This document shows, piece after piece, positions 1 through 7,896 of a stretch of DNA of 64,000 nucleotides. The position numbers and the translations under genes are program-made. Positions within the stretch are counted from its first letter, which is position 1. Each line of letters begins with the position of its first letter. Under the pieces are notes generated by a model, which was given only the letters and a program-made list of their open reading frames with translations, had not been told where the DNA came from and made no database searches. The stretch is taken from positions 537,360 through 601,359 of the forward strand of contig NZ_LMJL01000008.1 of NCBI RefSeq assembly GCF_001429295.1, given 5' to 3'. Origin of the DNA: Flavobacterium sp. Root935. Lineage in GTDB: Bacteria; Bacteroidota; Bacteroidia; Flavobacteriales; Flavobacteriaceae.

Positions 1-296
1 CAGAGTACTAAAGAAATTATCATCAGAATTTTGGATGTCTTTTTTAGATAAGCAGCCTTTTTAGCTTTTGAAAAGATAATCGCCGTTATTGCTAATGAAA
101 ATATTTCAATAACTGTTAAAAGAAAAGCATCTTGAATACATTCGGGAAACACACTAAGATAAGCTGTCTTGCAATCTTCAAACTCAGTGTAGATTTTGCT
201 TATATATATCCACCAAATTTTATCTAGAACATTAATGGCAAGCAATAATACTCCCATACTATAAATAATCATTTTGTATCTAGATTTCATAATCAT
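1..296 (-). CDS. Small integral membrane protein, C-terminus off the left edge
   Basis: An open frame runs from an ATG at 296 (a second in-frame ATG is at 290) to the left edge without a stop, giving 98 residues. Two hydrophobic helices are visible: residues about 9-25 (MIIYSMGVLLLAINVL) and about 60-75 (FLLTVIEIFSLAITAIIF). A loop with two cysteines, a proline and a WW pair lies between them. A third hydrophobic stretch begins at the edge (ILMIISLVL). The length and helix spacing suggest a small three- or four-helix membrane protein. I do not recognise the family. It is codirectional with the YiaA-like gene whose stop is about 70 bp upstream. Confidence 0.6.
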   Translation of the reverse strand, partial: MIMKSRYKMIIYSMGVLLLAINVLDKIWWIYISKIYTEFEDCKTAYLSVFPECIQDAFLLTVIEIFSLAITAIIFSKAKKAAYLKKTSKILMIISLVL

Positions 297-364
297 ACGA
301 ATTAAACTTTAGAAAACCTCAAAACTGCACATTGCTGTGACAGTAATGAGGCTCCGCTAAAATA

Positions 365-838
365 TTATACAATAGTAGATTCAAATTGTTTAAGGTCTCG
401 GGTATTTTTTTGCACAGCCAGAGCCGAGAACAATCCTAATACGAATGACATTCCGAAGAAACCTTTTTCACTCAATAGTAAACTAGCATTCCACAAACCT
501 ATTATAAGTAAGACTATAGAGGCAATAGTACTAAACCAGCTTATACTGTAATATAAGTCGGTTACTGGTATTCCTTCCAGCTTGTCACGCACACTTTTTT
601 GTACTGATATTACAGAAAAAAGACCAAAGAGAAGAATTGTAAAATAATAGCCTTTTTCGTTATAAGCCATTTCCGAATTGTAAAGACCAATACAGTAAGA
701 GGTCATACCAATAATTAATGTCATCCAAGATGCTCCCACAAAGGCAGCGCTCGGTTTTAACGGATTAAATCCATTGTTTGATTTTGCATTTTTTGATTCT
801 GAATTGTTGTTTGATTCATTTGATTTTAGCGGTTCCAT
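365..838 (-). CDS. YiaA/YiaB-family two-repeat inner membrane protein
   Basis: The 157-residue protein has a polar Asn/Ser/Lys-rich N-terminal tail (1-30) followed by two homologous halves. Each half is a helix, a GLYN or GLWN turn, an EKGYY or EKGFF motif, a second helix and a conserved VQK..RD end (residues about 35-88 and 98-150). This duplicated helix pair is the hallmark of the YiaA/YiaB family, known from enterobacteria but of unclear biochemical role. The cytoplasmic membrane is the expected location. It stands alone, divergent from the gene at 965. Membrane stress proteins of this kind fit the stress-gene content of the neighbourhood. Confidence 0.8.
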   Translation of the reverse strand: MEPLKSNESNNNSESKNAKSNNGFNPLKPSAAFVGASWMTLIIGMTSYCIGLYNSEMAYNEKGYYFTILLFGLFSVISVQKSVRDKLEGIPVTDLYYSISWFSTIASIVLLIIGLWNASLLLSEKGFFGMSFVLGLFSALAVQKNTRDLKQFESTIV

Positions 839-964
839 AATTTTATGTTTTATAATTATGAGACAAATTTCAGGATGAATCAGGAGTTATTAAAATCAAT
901 TTCCATATAAAACTGACGATATAAAATACATTTTATTATTTTTACCTCAATAAAAATCTTATTT

Positions 965-2473
965 ATGAATGCACTCCAAGAAATATCAAACATAATGAAT
1001 GAGAATGATAAAAAGGCATTCATACAGTATTTATCAAGAAAAAACAAGCGAAAAGACGCAGGTAATATAGCTTTATTTAATTCTTTAAAAACTGACGATA
1101 TAAAACTTAAAAAAAAGAATTTATTAGATACAAAAAGTACAGATGCGTATCATGCCCTTAGAAAAAGACTTTATGACACCATGATTGACTTCATGGCTAA
1201 TCGAAGTTTTGAAAATGATACTTCACAAGAAAATGCAATACTTCGTCTTATTGTTGTGAGCCGCCTATTTTTTGAACATAAACTCGAAAAAACGGCTTTC
1301 AAATGTTTGGCAAAGGCTGAAGAAATTGCAGTCAACTTGGAACATTTTAGTCTGCTTAATGAAATATATCTGACTCAGATACAGTTTGCCCACTTCGATC
1401 TGTCACAGCCAATTGAAAAAATAATACAGAATTTCAAAGCAAATAAAAAACAGCTCGAATACGAAGAACAGCTTAATTTGGGCTATGCTGTTTTGCGACG
1501 CGAACTGGCTGCTATTTATCATGAAAGCCGGATTGTAGACTTCCAGTCGCTTATAAAAAGCACTATTGAAACATACGGAATTTCTTTAAAACAAGGATTA
1601 ACTTTTAAATCGCTTTACCAGATCTTATTCATTGCCAATGAGTATGCCTCTATAAACAATAATTTCTCGCTTATACAGCCATTTGTTATTAAAAGCTATC
1701 GCTTCATTAGTAAAAAAGCAGATTTGACAAATAAGCATTTGTACTATCATATCTACATATTATATTTTATAGCGAACTTCTATTTTAGAAATGGTCAATT
1801 TAAAGAATCTTTAAGCTATTTGAATTCGATGTTTACACAACTGAATAATCAGTCTGGTAAGTATTATCAGCGTTTTTGCCTGAGATATTTTTTACTGCTT
1901 TCTTTCAATGAAAATTATCTTGGAAATTTTCAAAAAGCGATAGAGACTGCCGAGAAGTCTTTAACTTTAAATAAAAAGACAGATCCTAATGACAGTAACG
2001 ATATTCGTTTGATGCTGATCGTTTTTTATATACAGCAAAATTCAGGACGTAATGCCGTAAAAGAAATGGCAAAACTAAACCATACCGACAGCTGGTACGA
2101 AAAAAAAATGGGAATGGACTGGACAATTAAAAAGTGTCTTGTAGAAATCTTGCTTCATGTACAGGAAGAAAATACAGAACTGGCAATATCGCGTATAAAA
2201 AGTTTTAAACGCCGTTACAAAAAATATCTTTTAACGGTAAATGAAGAGCGAGTTATGCAGTATCTCTTATTTGTAGAACAATATGTACTGAAACCAGAAA
2301 TTATAAAAACTGAAAAATTTCAAAAAACAATTGAAGATTTTATCATTACATCTCAAAACGGACCGAAGGATATTTTGATCATGAGCTTTTTGGCATGGCT
2401 GCTTGCAAAAGTACGACAGAAGCCTATTTATGAGACAACTTTAAATCTTTTAACTACCTATTTTCCTGCCTGA
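965..2473 (+). CDS. Uncharacterised TPR-like helical-repeat protein
   Basis: This 502-residue soluble protein has no signal peptide and no membrane segment. It is almost entirely helical, with aromatic/alanine spacing reminiscent of degenerate TPRs. Examples are a FAKAEEIA-like unit at about 115-150, and FRNGQFKESLSYLNSMF and YLGNFQKAIETAEKSL at about 275-345, the second matching the TPR pattern of small residue, Gly or Asn, and A/Y positions. The N-terminal 70 residues are rich in lysine. I do not recognise a named family. A scaffold or adaptor role is a guess from fold alone. It is a single transcription unit that converges on the lipoprotein at 2598. Confidence 0.75.
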   Translation: MNALQEISNIMNENDKKAFIQYLSRKNKRKDAGNIALFNSLKTDDIKLKKKNLLDTKSTDAYHALRKRLYDTMIDFMANRSFENDTSQENAILRLIVVSRLFFEHKLEKTAFKCLAKAEEIAVNLEHFSLLNEIYLTQIQFAHFDLSQPIEKIIQNFKANKKQLEYEEQLNLGYAVLRRELAAIYHESRIVDFQSLIKSTIETYGISLKQGLTFKSLYQILFIANEYASINNNFSLIQPFVIKSYRFISKKADLTNKHLYYHIYILYFIANFYFRNGQFKESLSYLNSMFTQLNNQSGKYYQRFCLRYFLLLSFNENYLGNFQKAIETAEKSLTLNKKTDPNDSNDIRLMLIVFYIQQNSGRNAVKEMAKLNHTDSWYEKKMGMDWTIKKCLVEILLHVQEENTELAISRIKSFKRRYKKYLLTVNEERVMQYLLFVEQYVLKPEIIKTEKFQKTIEDFIITSQNGPKDILIMSFLAWLLAKVRQKPIYETTLNLLTTYFPA

Positions 2474-2543
2474 ATTTTCGATAAAGAAATTGTAATTTTG
2501 ATTCTCTAGTATTTGATGATTTTTTGTTTATTTACAAAAAACA

Positions 2544-2571
2544 AACCTGCAGCAAGCAACTGCTGCAGGTT
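2544..2571 (-). terminator. Intrinsic terminator for the 2598 lipoprotein gene
   Basis: A perfect 11-bp stem (AACCTGCAGCA at 2544-2554 with TGCTGCAGGTT at 2561-2571) encloses a 6-nt loop. Read on the minus strand it is followed by TGTTTTTTG, the expected U-tract. It lies between convergent genes and mainly serves the minus-strand one. Confidence 0.8.
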
Positions 2572-2597
2572 CAACATTAAGTAATCAACCAGGGCAG

Positions 2598-2891
2598 TTA
2601 TTTACTGCCTTTACTATTAGATGTTGAGTCTGTTTTTACACTAGTACTTCCTTTTTGCGTTGTTCCGTCAGATCCAGAACCTGTAGAACCTTCACCAACG
2701 GCACCGGTTGTTCCATTTGTACTAGTATTTGTGGTGTCAGAATTTGGTCCGACAGTATCAATAGTTGTTTCTGTTGAATCAGCACTATTGGTGTAAGTAT
2801 TATCTTCAGCAGCATTTTCATTCTTTTTACATGAAGAAATGACCGCTGCAAACAAGAAGATTAATATCGAGGTTTTGAATATAGTTTTCAT
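2598..2891 (-). CDS. Small low-complexity lipoprotein
   Basis: The 97-residue protein starts with MKTIFK and a short hydrophobic stretch ending in the lipobox-like VISSC, so Cys21 is the likely lipidated residue, followed by KK. The remainder is Thr/Ser/Gly/Asn-rich low complexity with repeated acidic positions (NTYTNSADSTETT, GSTGSGSDGTTQKG) and no predicted fold. It is probably a surface or periplasmic tethered linker-type peptide; no function can be assigned. It is a monocistronic unit with its own terminator at 2544-2571 and a promoter-like box about 25 bp upstream. Confidence 0.75.
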   Translation of the reverse strand: MKTIFKTSILIFLFAAVISSCKKNENAAEDNTYTNSADSTETTIDTVGPNSDTTNTSTNGTTGAVGEGSTGSGSDGTTQKGSTSVKTDSTSNSKGSK

Positions 2892-2915
2892 AATTTTTAT
2901 TTTTTAGTTATTATT

Positions 2916-2923
2916 CAAAGTTA
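2916..2923 (-). promoter_or_regulatory. Candidate -7 box (TAACTTTG) for the 2598 lipoprotein
   Basis: The box matches the Bacteroidota TAnnTTTG -7 consensus on the minus strand, 25 bp before the start codon. No good TTG -33 element is visible at the usual spacing. Such matches occur by chance in AT-rich DNA. Confidence 0.35.
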
Positions 2924-3008
2924 TTTCTCCACACTCTTTTATTGTTACATTATCGATCTCTAGATTTTATATATTTCATACATCTATCTGAAAATCAAAC
3001 AACAAACA

Positions 3009-5195
3009 CTACAAAATTATTTTTACAGAAGAATCTCCATTTATTTTGTACTCTGCTAAAGTTTTGGATTTAGATTCAGGTTCGATCTTTTTCTTATTTT
3101 GGAAAACTTCAAAATCGATTTTACTTTTCTCATTTAGTAGAATTTTAAAATTGCATTCGAAATCCGCATTTCCTAAAACTTTAAATGTTATTGTTTTTTT
3201 TACTTTTTTAAAATTTACAATTGGATAATCTGTAAAAATTAAAAAGTCTTCATTTCTTACTTGATGATATTGTCTTGTCATAACTCCAAAACCCACGCCA
3301 GCTCCATAAACTTCCTGCCCTACCTGTCCGCTTTTTTCCCATCCATTATAAAGATCTTCGAGCGGAATCCAAAATGTTTTGCCTATTTCGCCTGTTTTAG
3401 CTTCGTCTGAAACCATCTCAGGAGGAAGTTTGGTTGGATAATAATAAGGAAATCTGCTGATAGCATATTTTAAGAATTCTGGAATAAGAATTTTTAATGC
3501 GGGTTCAAGATCTATCGATTCGGCCTGTATTAAATATTCTGATAGCGCTGCATATACTTCCATTTCTTCGTATGCGGCAGTATAAGGTGCTTCGTTAAGA
3601 GGAAAAACAGAAAAGTAATTTGGGTAGTTTTTCCCAAATCCGTATTGGCAATCCCATATCTGCATATTTTTGAAAAGACAAGCCAGACAAGCGTAACTTA
3701 AATCCAGGTATTCTTTTTTGTTCGTAATTTTATATAATTCTAAAAGTGCTCCAGCAGAAAAAGCGGTATTATTGGCTTGATAAAAAATACTAAATCCACA
3801 GCCTATGAGTTTCTTAACTGCTTTTTCAGCTTCATTTAGATAACGTTTCTCCTTTGTCAAGCGATACAGCAGCAGCATTAAATGTGCATATGATCCCGGC
3901 ACATCCTTTTCACCTCCCTCTCCAGGAGCAGTTTCCTTTTTAACAACTTCAAGAGTATCCATTTTATAAAATACCGGCCATTTATAATCAAAATGATGCG
4001 CAACCTTAATGGCAAATTCGACAGATTTTAAAACGAGATCTTCTGCTTTTTTTTCGCCATTCAAAGCGAGTCTTGTCAGATTCATAAGAGGATGATGCAG
4101 GTACCAGGAATCCATTACCATTTCCTTCTTTTGTTCTTCTGACTTATCAAGTTCTTCAATAAGTTCTGGAAGCCATCTGTTGATTGTCTTTATTTTAGGA
4201 TCATAAAACGAATCTATTCCTTCGAGCAAATCATTATAAACTGGATGTGTTTCTCCGTACCAGAGTGTTAATTCATTAAGAGGCATTAATACGGCGAGCT
4301 GAACCATAACTTCTGCCGGAGTATCGTAATCGCATAAATAAGCATTTAAAAAAGAGTTTCCTTTTGTCTGAGTCCAAGATCCTTTATTATGATACAACTC
4401 GTCCAGACAATTTTGGGTAATTTCAGGCCAGTTGTGATAAATGATTTCAGGATGTGGTAAAACGCAATAAACATCTGCCAAATTTCTAATAAACTCTTGC
4501 GTTTCTTGTATTTCATTTTCAATTGTATCTTCAGAAAATAAAACATAGGCATCTGATATTACATAGGCTTTATCTGAAGGCAAAGGTTTTTCTTCTGTTA
4601 TTGGTAATTGAAAACCAATTTCAGGCCAGCTTCCGCCAACAGTATTTTCTAATGATGTTTCTGTTGCCTCACAATATTCGCTTATAGAGCCCAAATCTTG
4701 AAAGTAAAAAAAAGAACCTCCTTTTGGTTTGGTCATACTTGCAAAAAGTAGTCCAGACCTTGAACCTATTTGATTGGTATGGATGGTACCATTTGTATTG
4801 GCAACATTTCCAGTTTGTGTTACAGGAATTATATCTCTTGGCCAAAATGGAATCATAAAAGGCTGATTAGCTTTAAATGTAGTTTTATAATGAAGTAAAG
4901 CTTTATCAGAATTCGGAAAAGAAATAGCTGTGCTGTAGGTGCCCAGTTTTGTTTCTAAATTAATTATGAGTATTTGGTCGTCATCAAATAGATTTGTGAC
5001 TTCAAAACAACTATTCATAGCAAATGCGGCACGAAAGGCCATCTTTACCTGATTTGGCCAAATCACCAAAATCCATAATGAATCGCCTGTATTATAAACT
5101 TGGAAAAAATAGTTATGAAATTCCTTTTCCCATATTAAAACGCTGTTTTCTAAATCGGCCTGCACTGTGGCTGCCCATGGTGAAATTGTATGCAT
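3009..5195 (-). CDS. Large cytosolic protein of unknown family, possible six-hairpin (alpha/alpha) barrel
   Basis: This 728-residue protein begins MHTISPWAATVQ and lacks a signal peptide. The first 220 residues look beta-rich. Residues about 240-600 are helical with Tyr/Trp-rich hairpins (VMDSWYLHHPLMNLTRLAL, PGSYAHLMLLLYRLTKEKRYL, YTAAYEEMEVYAALSEYL). The last 80 residues are again beta-like. A beta-sandwich, alpha-toroid, beta-sandwich layout resembles glycoside hydrolases and uronate hydrolases built on (alpha/alpha)6 barrels, and the paired acidic and aromatic residues in the toroid fit a sugar site. I cannot name a CAZy family, and the absence of a signal peptide is unusual for such an enzyme. 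No operon partner is evident; the DUF6766 gene lies 58 bp upstream on the same strand. Confidence 0.7.
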   Translation of the reverse strand: MHTISPWAATVQADLENSVLIWEKEFHNYFFQVYNTGDSLWILVIWPNQVKMAFRAAFAMNSCFEVTNLFDDDQILIINLETKLGTYSTAISFPNSDKALLHYKTTFKANQPFMIPFWPRDIIPVTQTGNVANTNGTIHTNQIGSRSGLLFASMTKPKGGSFFYFQDLGSISEYCEATETSLENTVGGSWPEIGFQLPITEEKPLPSDKAYVISDAYVLFSEDTIENEIQETQEFIRNLADVYCVLPHPEIIYHNWPEITQNCLDELYHNKGSWTQTKGNSFLNAYLCDYDTPAEVMVQLAVLMPLNELTLWYGETHPVYNDLLEGIDSFYDPKIKTINRWLPELIEELDKSEEQKKEMVMDSWYLHHPLMNLTRLALNGEKKAEDLVLKSVEFAIKVAHHFDYKWPVFYKMDTLEVVKKETAPGEGGEKDVPGSYAHLMLLLYRLTKEKRYLNEAEKAVKKLIGCGFSIFYQANNTAFSAGALLELYKITNKKEYLDLSYACLACLFKNMQIWDCQYGFGKNYPNYFSVFPLNEAPYTAAYEEMEVYAALSEYLIQAESIDLEPALKILIPEFLKYAISRFPYYYPTKLPPEMVSDEAKTGEIGKTFWIPLEDLYNGWEKSGQVGQEVYGAGVGFGVMTRQYHQVRNEDFLIFTDYPIVNFKKVKKTITFKVLGNADFECNFKILLNEKSKIDFEVFQNKKKIEPESKSKTLAEYKINGDSSVKIIL

Positions 5196-5253
5196 ACATC
5201 ATTTGTTTAAGATAGCATTAATGGTAAATTTTGAAGTTTTATTTAAACAAATA

Positions 5254-5910
5254 TTACTCGCCAGTTTCTGCGTGAGGCGCATCTACAGGTTTTGATTGAG
5301 ATGAACCTATCTGTCTCAAATAAATAGAAAGTACTATAATTGCAAATACTGATAAAAATTCGCTCTGCCAATTTTGAAATGATTCAAACCAAAATCTTGA
5401 ATCGGTAATATATTTTGATGCTGTTTCTAGGGGCATTCCTTTAAAAGAGAGCTGTTCATTTTCGTCTTTTAAACTTCCATAAAAATGTGCAACGAATGAA
5501 AGCGCAAATAATAAAAACAACATAATACTAAGTGAATGCTTGTAAAGAGCCAAAATAAATCCTCCTTTTTTAACGGGCCAAGGAGCGTCTTTTTTATTGG
5601 GAGAAGGTTCACGGTCAACCTCTTCTTCTTTATCAAAATCTTTAGATTCTGAAGATCCTTTTTGCTGTAAAAAAATGGTTAATACAACAAGAAGCGCCAT
5701 TTGCAAAAATTCACTTTCCCAATTTTCAAAAGTAGACTCTACAAAATGTCCTGTTGAGAAATAAGATAATATAGTAATTGGAGTCACTCCGTTTTCAATA
5801 AGATCTTTATTATATTCTTTAAAACCAAAAAGAATCTGCCCGGCAAACGAAGCAAAAAATAATAATAAGAAACAAATTGAAAGTCCGTTGTTGCGTATAA
5901 AAGTTTTCAT
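5254..5910 (-). CDS. DUF6766-family membrane protein with duplicated halves
   Basis: The 218-residue protein has two copies of one unit (about 1-85 and 115-205). Each has an N-terminal helix (NGLSICFLLLFFASFAGQ; KHSLSIMLFLLFALSFVAH), a hydrophilic loop with G.P....Y, the conserved F.NW.SEFL motif, a second helix and a QxGSS.SK end. F.NWQSEFL followed by VYLRQ.GS.ESKPV is what I recall of DUF6766, a family of unknown function. A charged linker (DKEEEVDREPSPNKKD) joins the units. Its ATG overlaps the stop of the 55-residue ORF upstream (ATGA), so the two are probably translationally coupled. Confidence 0.75.
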   Translation of the reverse strand: MKTFIRNNGLSICFLLLFFASFAGQILFGFKEYNKDLIENGVTPITILSYFSTGHFVESTFENWESEFLQMALLVVLTIFLQQKGSSESKDFDKEEEVDREPSPNKKDAPWPVKKGGFILALYKHSLSIMLFLLFALSFVAHFYGSLKDENEQLSFKGMPLETASKYITDSRFWFESFQNWQSEFLSVFAIIVLSIYLRQIGSSQSKPVDAPHAETGE

Positions 5911-6074
5911 AATATGTTCATTTCAGAAAACATTACTGATATACCGCCAGCACTTGGCAATTCATAAAACAGTTTTTGTATTGTAGTTATTTTTTTGTAA
6001 CCAAATAAACTTTCGATATCCTTTTCTTGATAATCATAGAAAGTGTTCTTATTATATGTTGAATTCATTTTCAT
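5907..6074 (-). CDS. Small ORF (55 aa) coupled to the DUF6766 gene
   Basis: The frame opens with ATGAAAATG at 6074 (an alternative ATG at 6068) and runs 55 codons to a TGA that overlaps the DUF6766 start as ATGA. The product has a Tyr/Asn/Lys-rich N-terminal half, then KITTIQKLFYELPSAGG and a hydrophobic C-terminus (ISVMFSEMNIL). There is no signal peptide. It is too short for routine ORF calling. The support is the exact ATGA coupling and the lack of any other occupant of this 200-bp space. No family is recognised. Confidence 0.55.
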   Translation of the reverse strand: MKMNSTYNKNTFYDYQEKDIESLFGYKKITTIQKLFYELPSAGGISVMFSEMNIL

Positions 6075-6121
6075 AATTTTAGGTGTATTATATTAAACCA
6101 TAATCCCTCTATCTTCTGCAT

Positions 6122-6292
6122 TTATTCATCTGCTGGTAAAAGCTGAGATTCCATAAATTTTCCCGTAACAATAGTTCCTTGTTCATCTTCCCATTGGGTA
6201 ATGACATTTTCTATCAAATCTGGTTCAAAATCTATAATTTTCATTACTTGATTACCAAATTCCTGCTGTACTTTTTGACCTTTCTTAAACAT
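6122..6292 (-). CDS. Small DUF2158 (YodC)-like protein
   Basis: I place the start at the ATG at 6292, giving a 56-residue product beginning MFKKGQKVQQEFG. The longer 81-residue frame adds a Leu/Tyr/Arg-rich stretch typical of untranslated leader. The sequence is a compact SH3-like pattern: FKKGQKV, a turn, MKIIDFEPDLIENVITQWED, then GTIVTGKFMESQLLP. It resembles DUF2158/YodC proteins (GD.V.L.SGGP.M.V...V.CQW....F....L). Function in that family is unknown. It lies about 48 bp upstream of the 55-residue ORF on the same strand and may be co-transcribed with it and the DUF6766 gene. Confidence 0.65.
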   Translation of the reverse strand: MFKKGQKVQQEFGNQVMKIIDFEPDLIENVITQWEDEQGTIVTGKFMESQLLPADE

Positions 6293-6499
6293 AATCTTAA
6301 TCCTTATTGTTATACAAAATCTTCTCTTTTCATTATTTAATAAATAAATCACAACATGAAAATTCATTTATTTTTCTCAATGTTAAAATTACTTATACTG
6401 GCTTTCAGTATTTTACAACATTATAGAGCTTTATTATATTATTAAATGATTTATTGAATATCAAGTCTTCTAAAATCCCTAAATAAATAGTGCTGCTTT

Positions 6500-6550
6500 A
6501 AAAAAAGAAAAGGAAAGCTTAAATAGTTTTAAAGTTTTCCCTTTCTTTTT
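6500..6550 (-). terminator. Hairpin terminator after the zinc dehydrogenase gene
   Basis: An A/G-rich arm (AAAAGAAAAGGAAA, about 6502-6516) pairs with TTTTCCCTTTCTTTTT (about 6535-6550). Read leftwards the stem ends in a T-tract. It lies 38 bp after the stop of the dehydrogenase at 6588. Confidence 0.65.
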
Positions 6551-6587
6551 ACTTCAATAATAAATTACTACGTGATATAGAGTTGAA

Positions 6588-7685
6588 TTACTTCCAAGGA
6601 TCTAAAACGACTTTTACACATCCGTCTTCGCGTTTTTTAAAAATGTCGTAAGCATGCGAAATCTCAGATAATGGCAGTCTGTGTGTAATAATATCATCAA
6701 GCTGTACTTTTCCCTGAACCACATATTCTAATAATTTATCGATATGTTTATGAGCAGGAGCTTGTCCGCCTTTTAGGATAATTCCTTTGTCAAAGAATTG
6801 TCCCAACGGAAAATTATCGTAATTAACAGGATAAACGCCCAGTACAGCAACTATTCCACTTCTTCTTACAGCACTCATACAAGCTTCTAGTACTTTTATG
6901 GAACCTTTTTCAAAATTAATAGTTGCTTTAATTCGGTCACCTAGATTTCGATCAGGTTCAAAACCTACGGCATCAATACATACATCTGCACCGCGGCCGT
7001 TTGTTAGAGAACGAATATGTTCTACAACATCTTTTGGTCCGTCTTCCCATAAAATAGTAGTGCAGCCCGTTGTAGCTTTTGCTTTATCAAGTCTGTATTG
7101 AAGAGTATCTACAACAATAACCTGCGCTGCTCCTCTTAGCCAGGCACTTTTGGCAGCCATTAAACCAACTGGTCCCGAACCAGTTAGAAAAAGAACCTGC
7201 TCATCTGTTAAATTATCAGGAACAACTCTTGGTCCATAATTCGCATAAGGAACTCTTACGTATTGAGCCTGACCTCCGTCATAACCTCCGTAAAGATCTG
7301 TATATCCAAAAAGTGCCCCTCCTTTTTCTGTGGCTATGCCTCCTTCAGGTCCATAATGTTCAGGATTGCTATGTTCACAATTTCCTGGAACATCGTGATT
7401 ACAGAAAAAACAATTTCCGCATGCAATAGGAAAAGGAACTACAACCCTATCGCCCCTTTTAACATGAGTTACTTCAGAACCAACTTCTTCTACTATCCCC
7501 ATAAATTCATGTCCGAGAACCATAGGTCTGGGCTGAGGAAATCCTCCTGAATAAATATGAAGATCAGATCCGCAAATTGCTGTCGAAGTAACTTTAAGAA
7601 TGATATCGTCTTTTGCATTTAATTTTGGGTCATCGACTGTATCGTATTTTATGGATCCAGGTCCATGGATAACTGCTGCTTTCAT
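6588..7685 (-). CDS. Zinc-dependent alcohol dehydrogenase, formaldehyde-dehydrogenase-like
   Basis: This 365-residue medium-chain dehydrogenase carries the full catalytic set. There is a catalytic zinc site (CGSDLH near residue 38 and the GHEFMGIVEEVG helix), the four-cysteine structural zinc lobe (CGNCFFCNHDVPGNC, about 94-108) and a nucleotide-binding GSGPVGLMAA (about 170-180). The insertion HYGPEGGIATEKGG with FGYTDLYGGYDGGQAQYVRVP matches the glutathione-independent formaldehyde dehydrogenase-like branch. It should act in the cytosol on small alcohols or aldehydes using NAD(H). The exact substrate cannot be read from the sequence. It is a single gene with its own downstream terminator, surrounded by stress genes, which fits aldehyde detoxification. 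Confidence 0.9.
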   Translation of the reverse strand: MKAAVIHGPGSIKYDTVDDPKLNAKDDIILKVTSTAICGSDLHIYSGGFPQPRPMVLGHEFMGIVEEVGSEVTHVKRGDRVVVPFPIACGNCFFCNHDVPGNCEHSNPEHYGPEGGIATEKGGALFGYTDLYGGYDGGQAQYVRVPYANYGPRVVPDNLTDEQVLFLTGSGPVGLMAAKSAWLRGAAQVIVVDTLQYRLDKAKATTGCTTILWEDGPKDVVEHIRSLTNGRGADVCIDAVGFEPDRNLGDRIKATINFEKGSIKVLEACMSAVRRSGIVAVLGVYPVNYDNFPLGQFFDKGIILKGGQAPAHKHIDKLLEYVVQGKVQLDDIITHRLPLSEISHAYDIFKKREDGCVKVVLDPWK

Positions 7686-7834
7686 AATATTTATTTTTAC
7701 ATTAATAGAACGCTAAGTAACTCTTATTTAAACCATTAATATTATATTTTAATTCCATTTTCTTACATAAAAATTGACTGGTAATGATGTAAACTAATCA
7801 TTTTAAGCTATAATATTTTGGGGTGTTGATTTTA

Positions 7835-7842
7835 TAAATTTG
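7835..7842 (+). promoter_or_regulatory. Candidate -7 box (TAAATTTG) for the FAD/Rieske gene
   Basis: The box matches TAnnTTTG and lies 54 bp before the start at 7897. A TTG at 7818-7820 lies upstream at 14 nt, shorter than the usual 17-23 nt for Flavobacterium, so the assignment is tentative. Confidence 0.35.
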
Positions 7843-7896
7843 AGAGAGATTTGAAAAATCTGATTCAAATCCAATAATCCTTAAAACAATTTTATT

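Noticed and set aside
7229-7550. Plus-strand ORFs inside the zinc dehydrogenase gene
   Set aside because: They are antisense shadows of a well-supported gene and lack any family signature.
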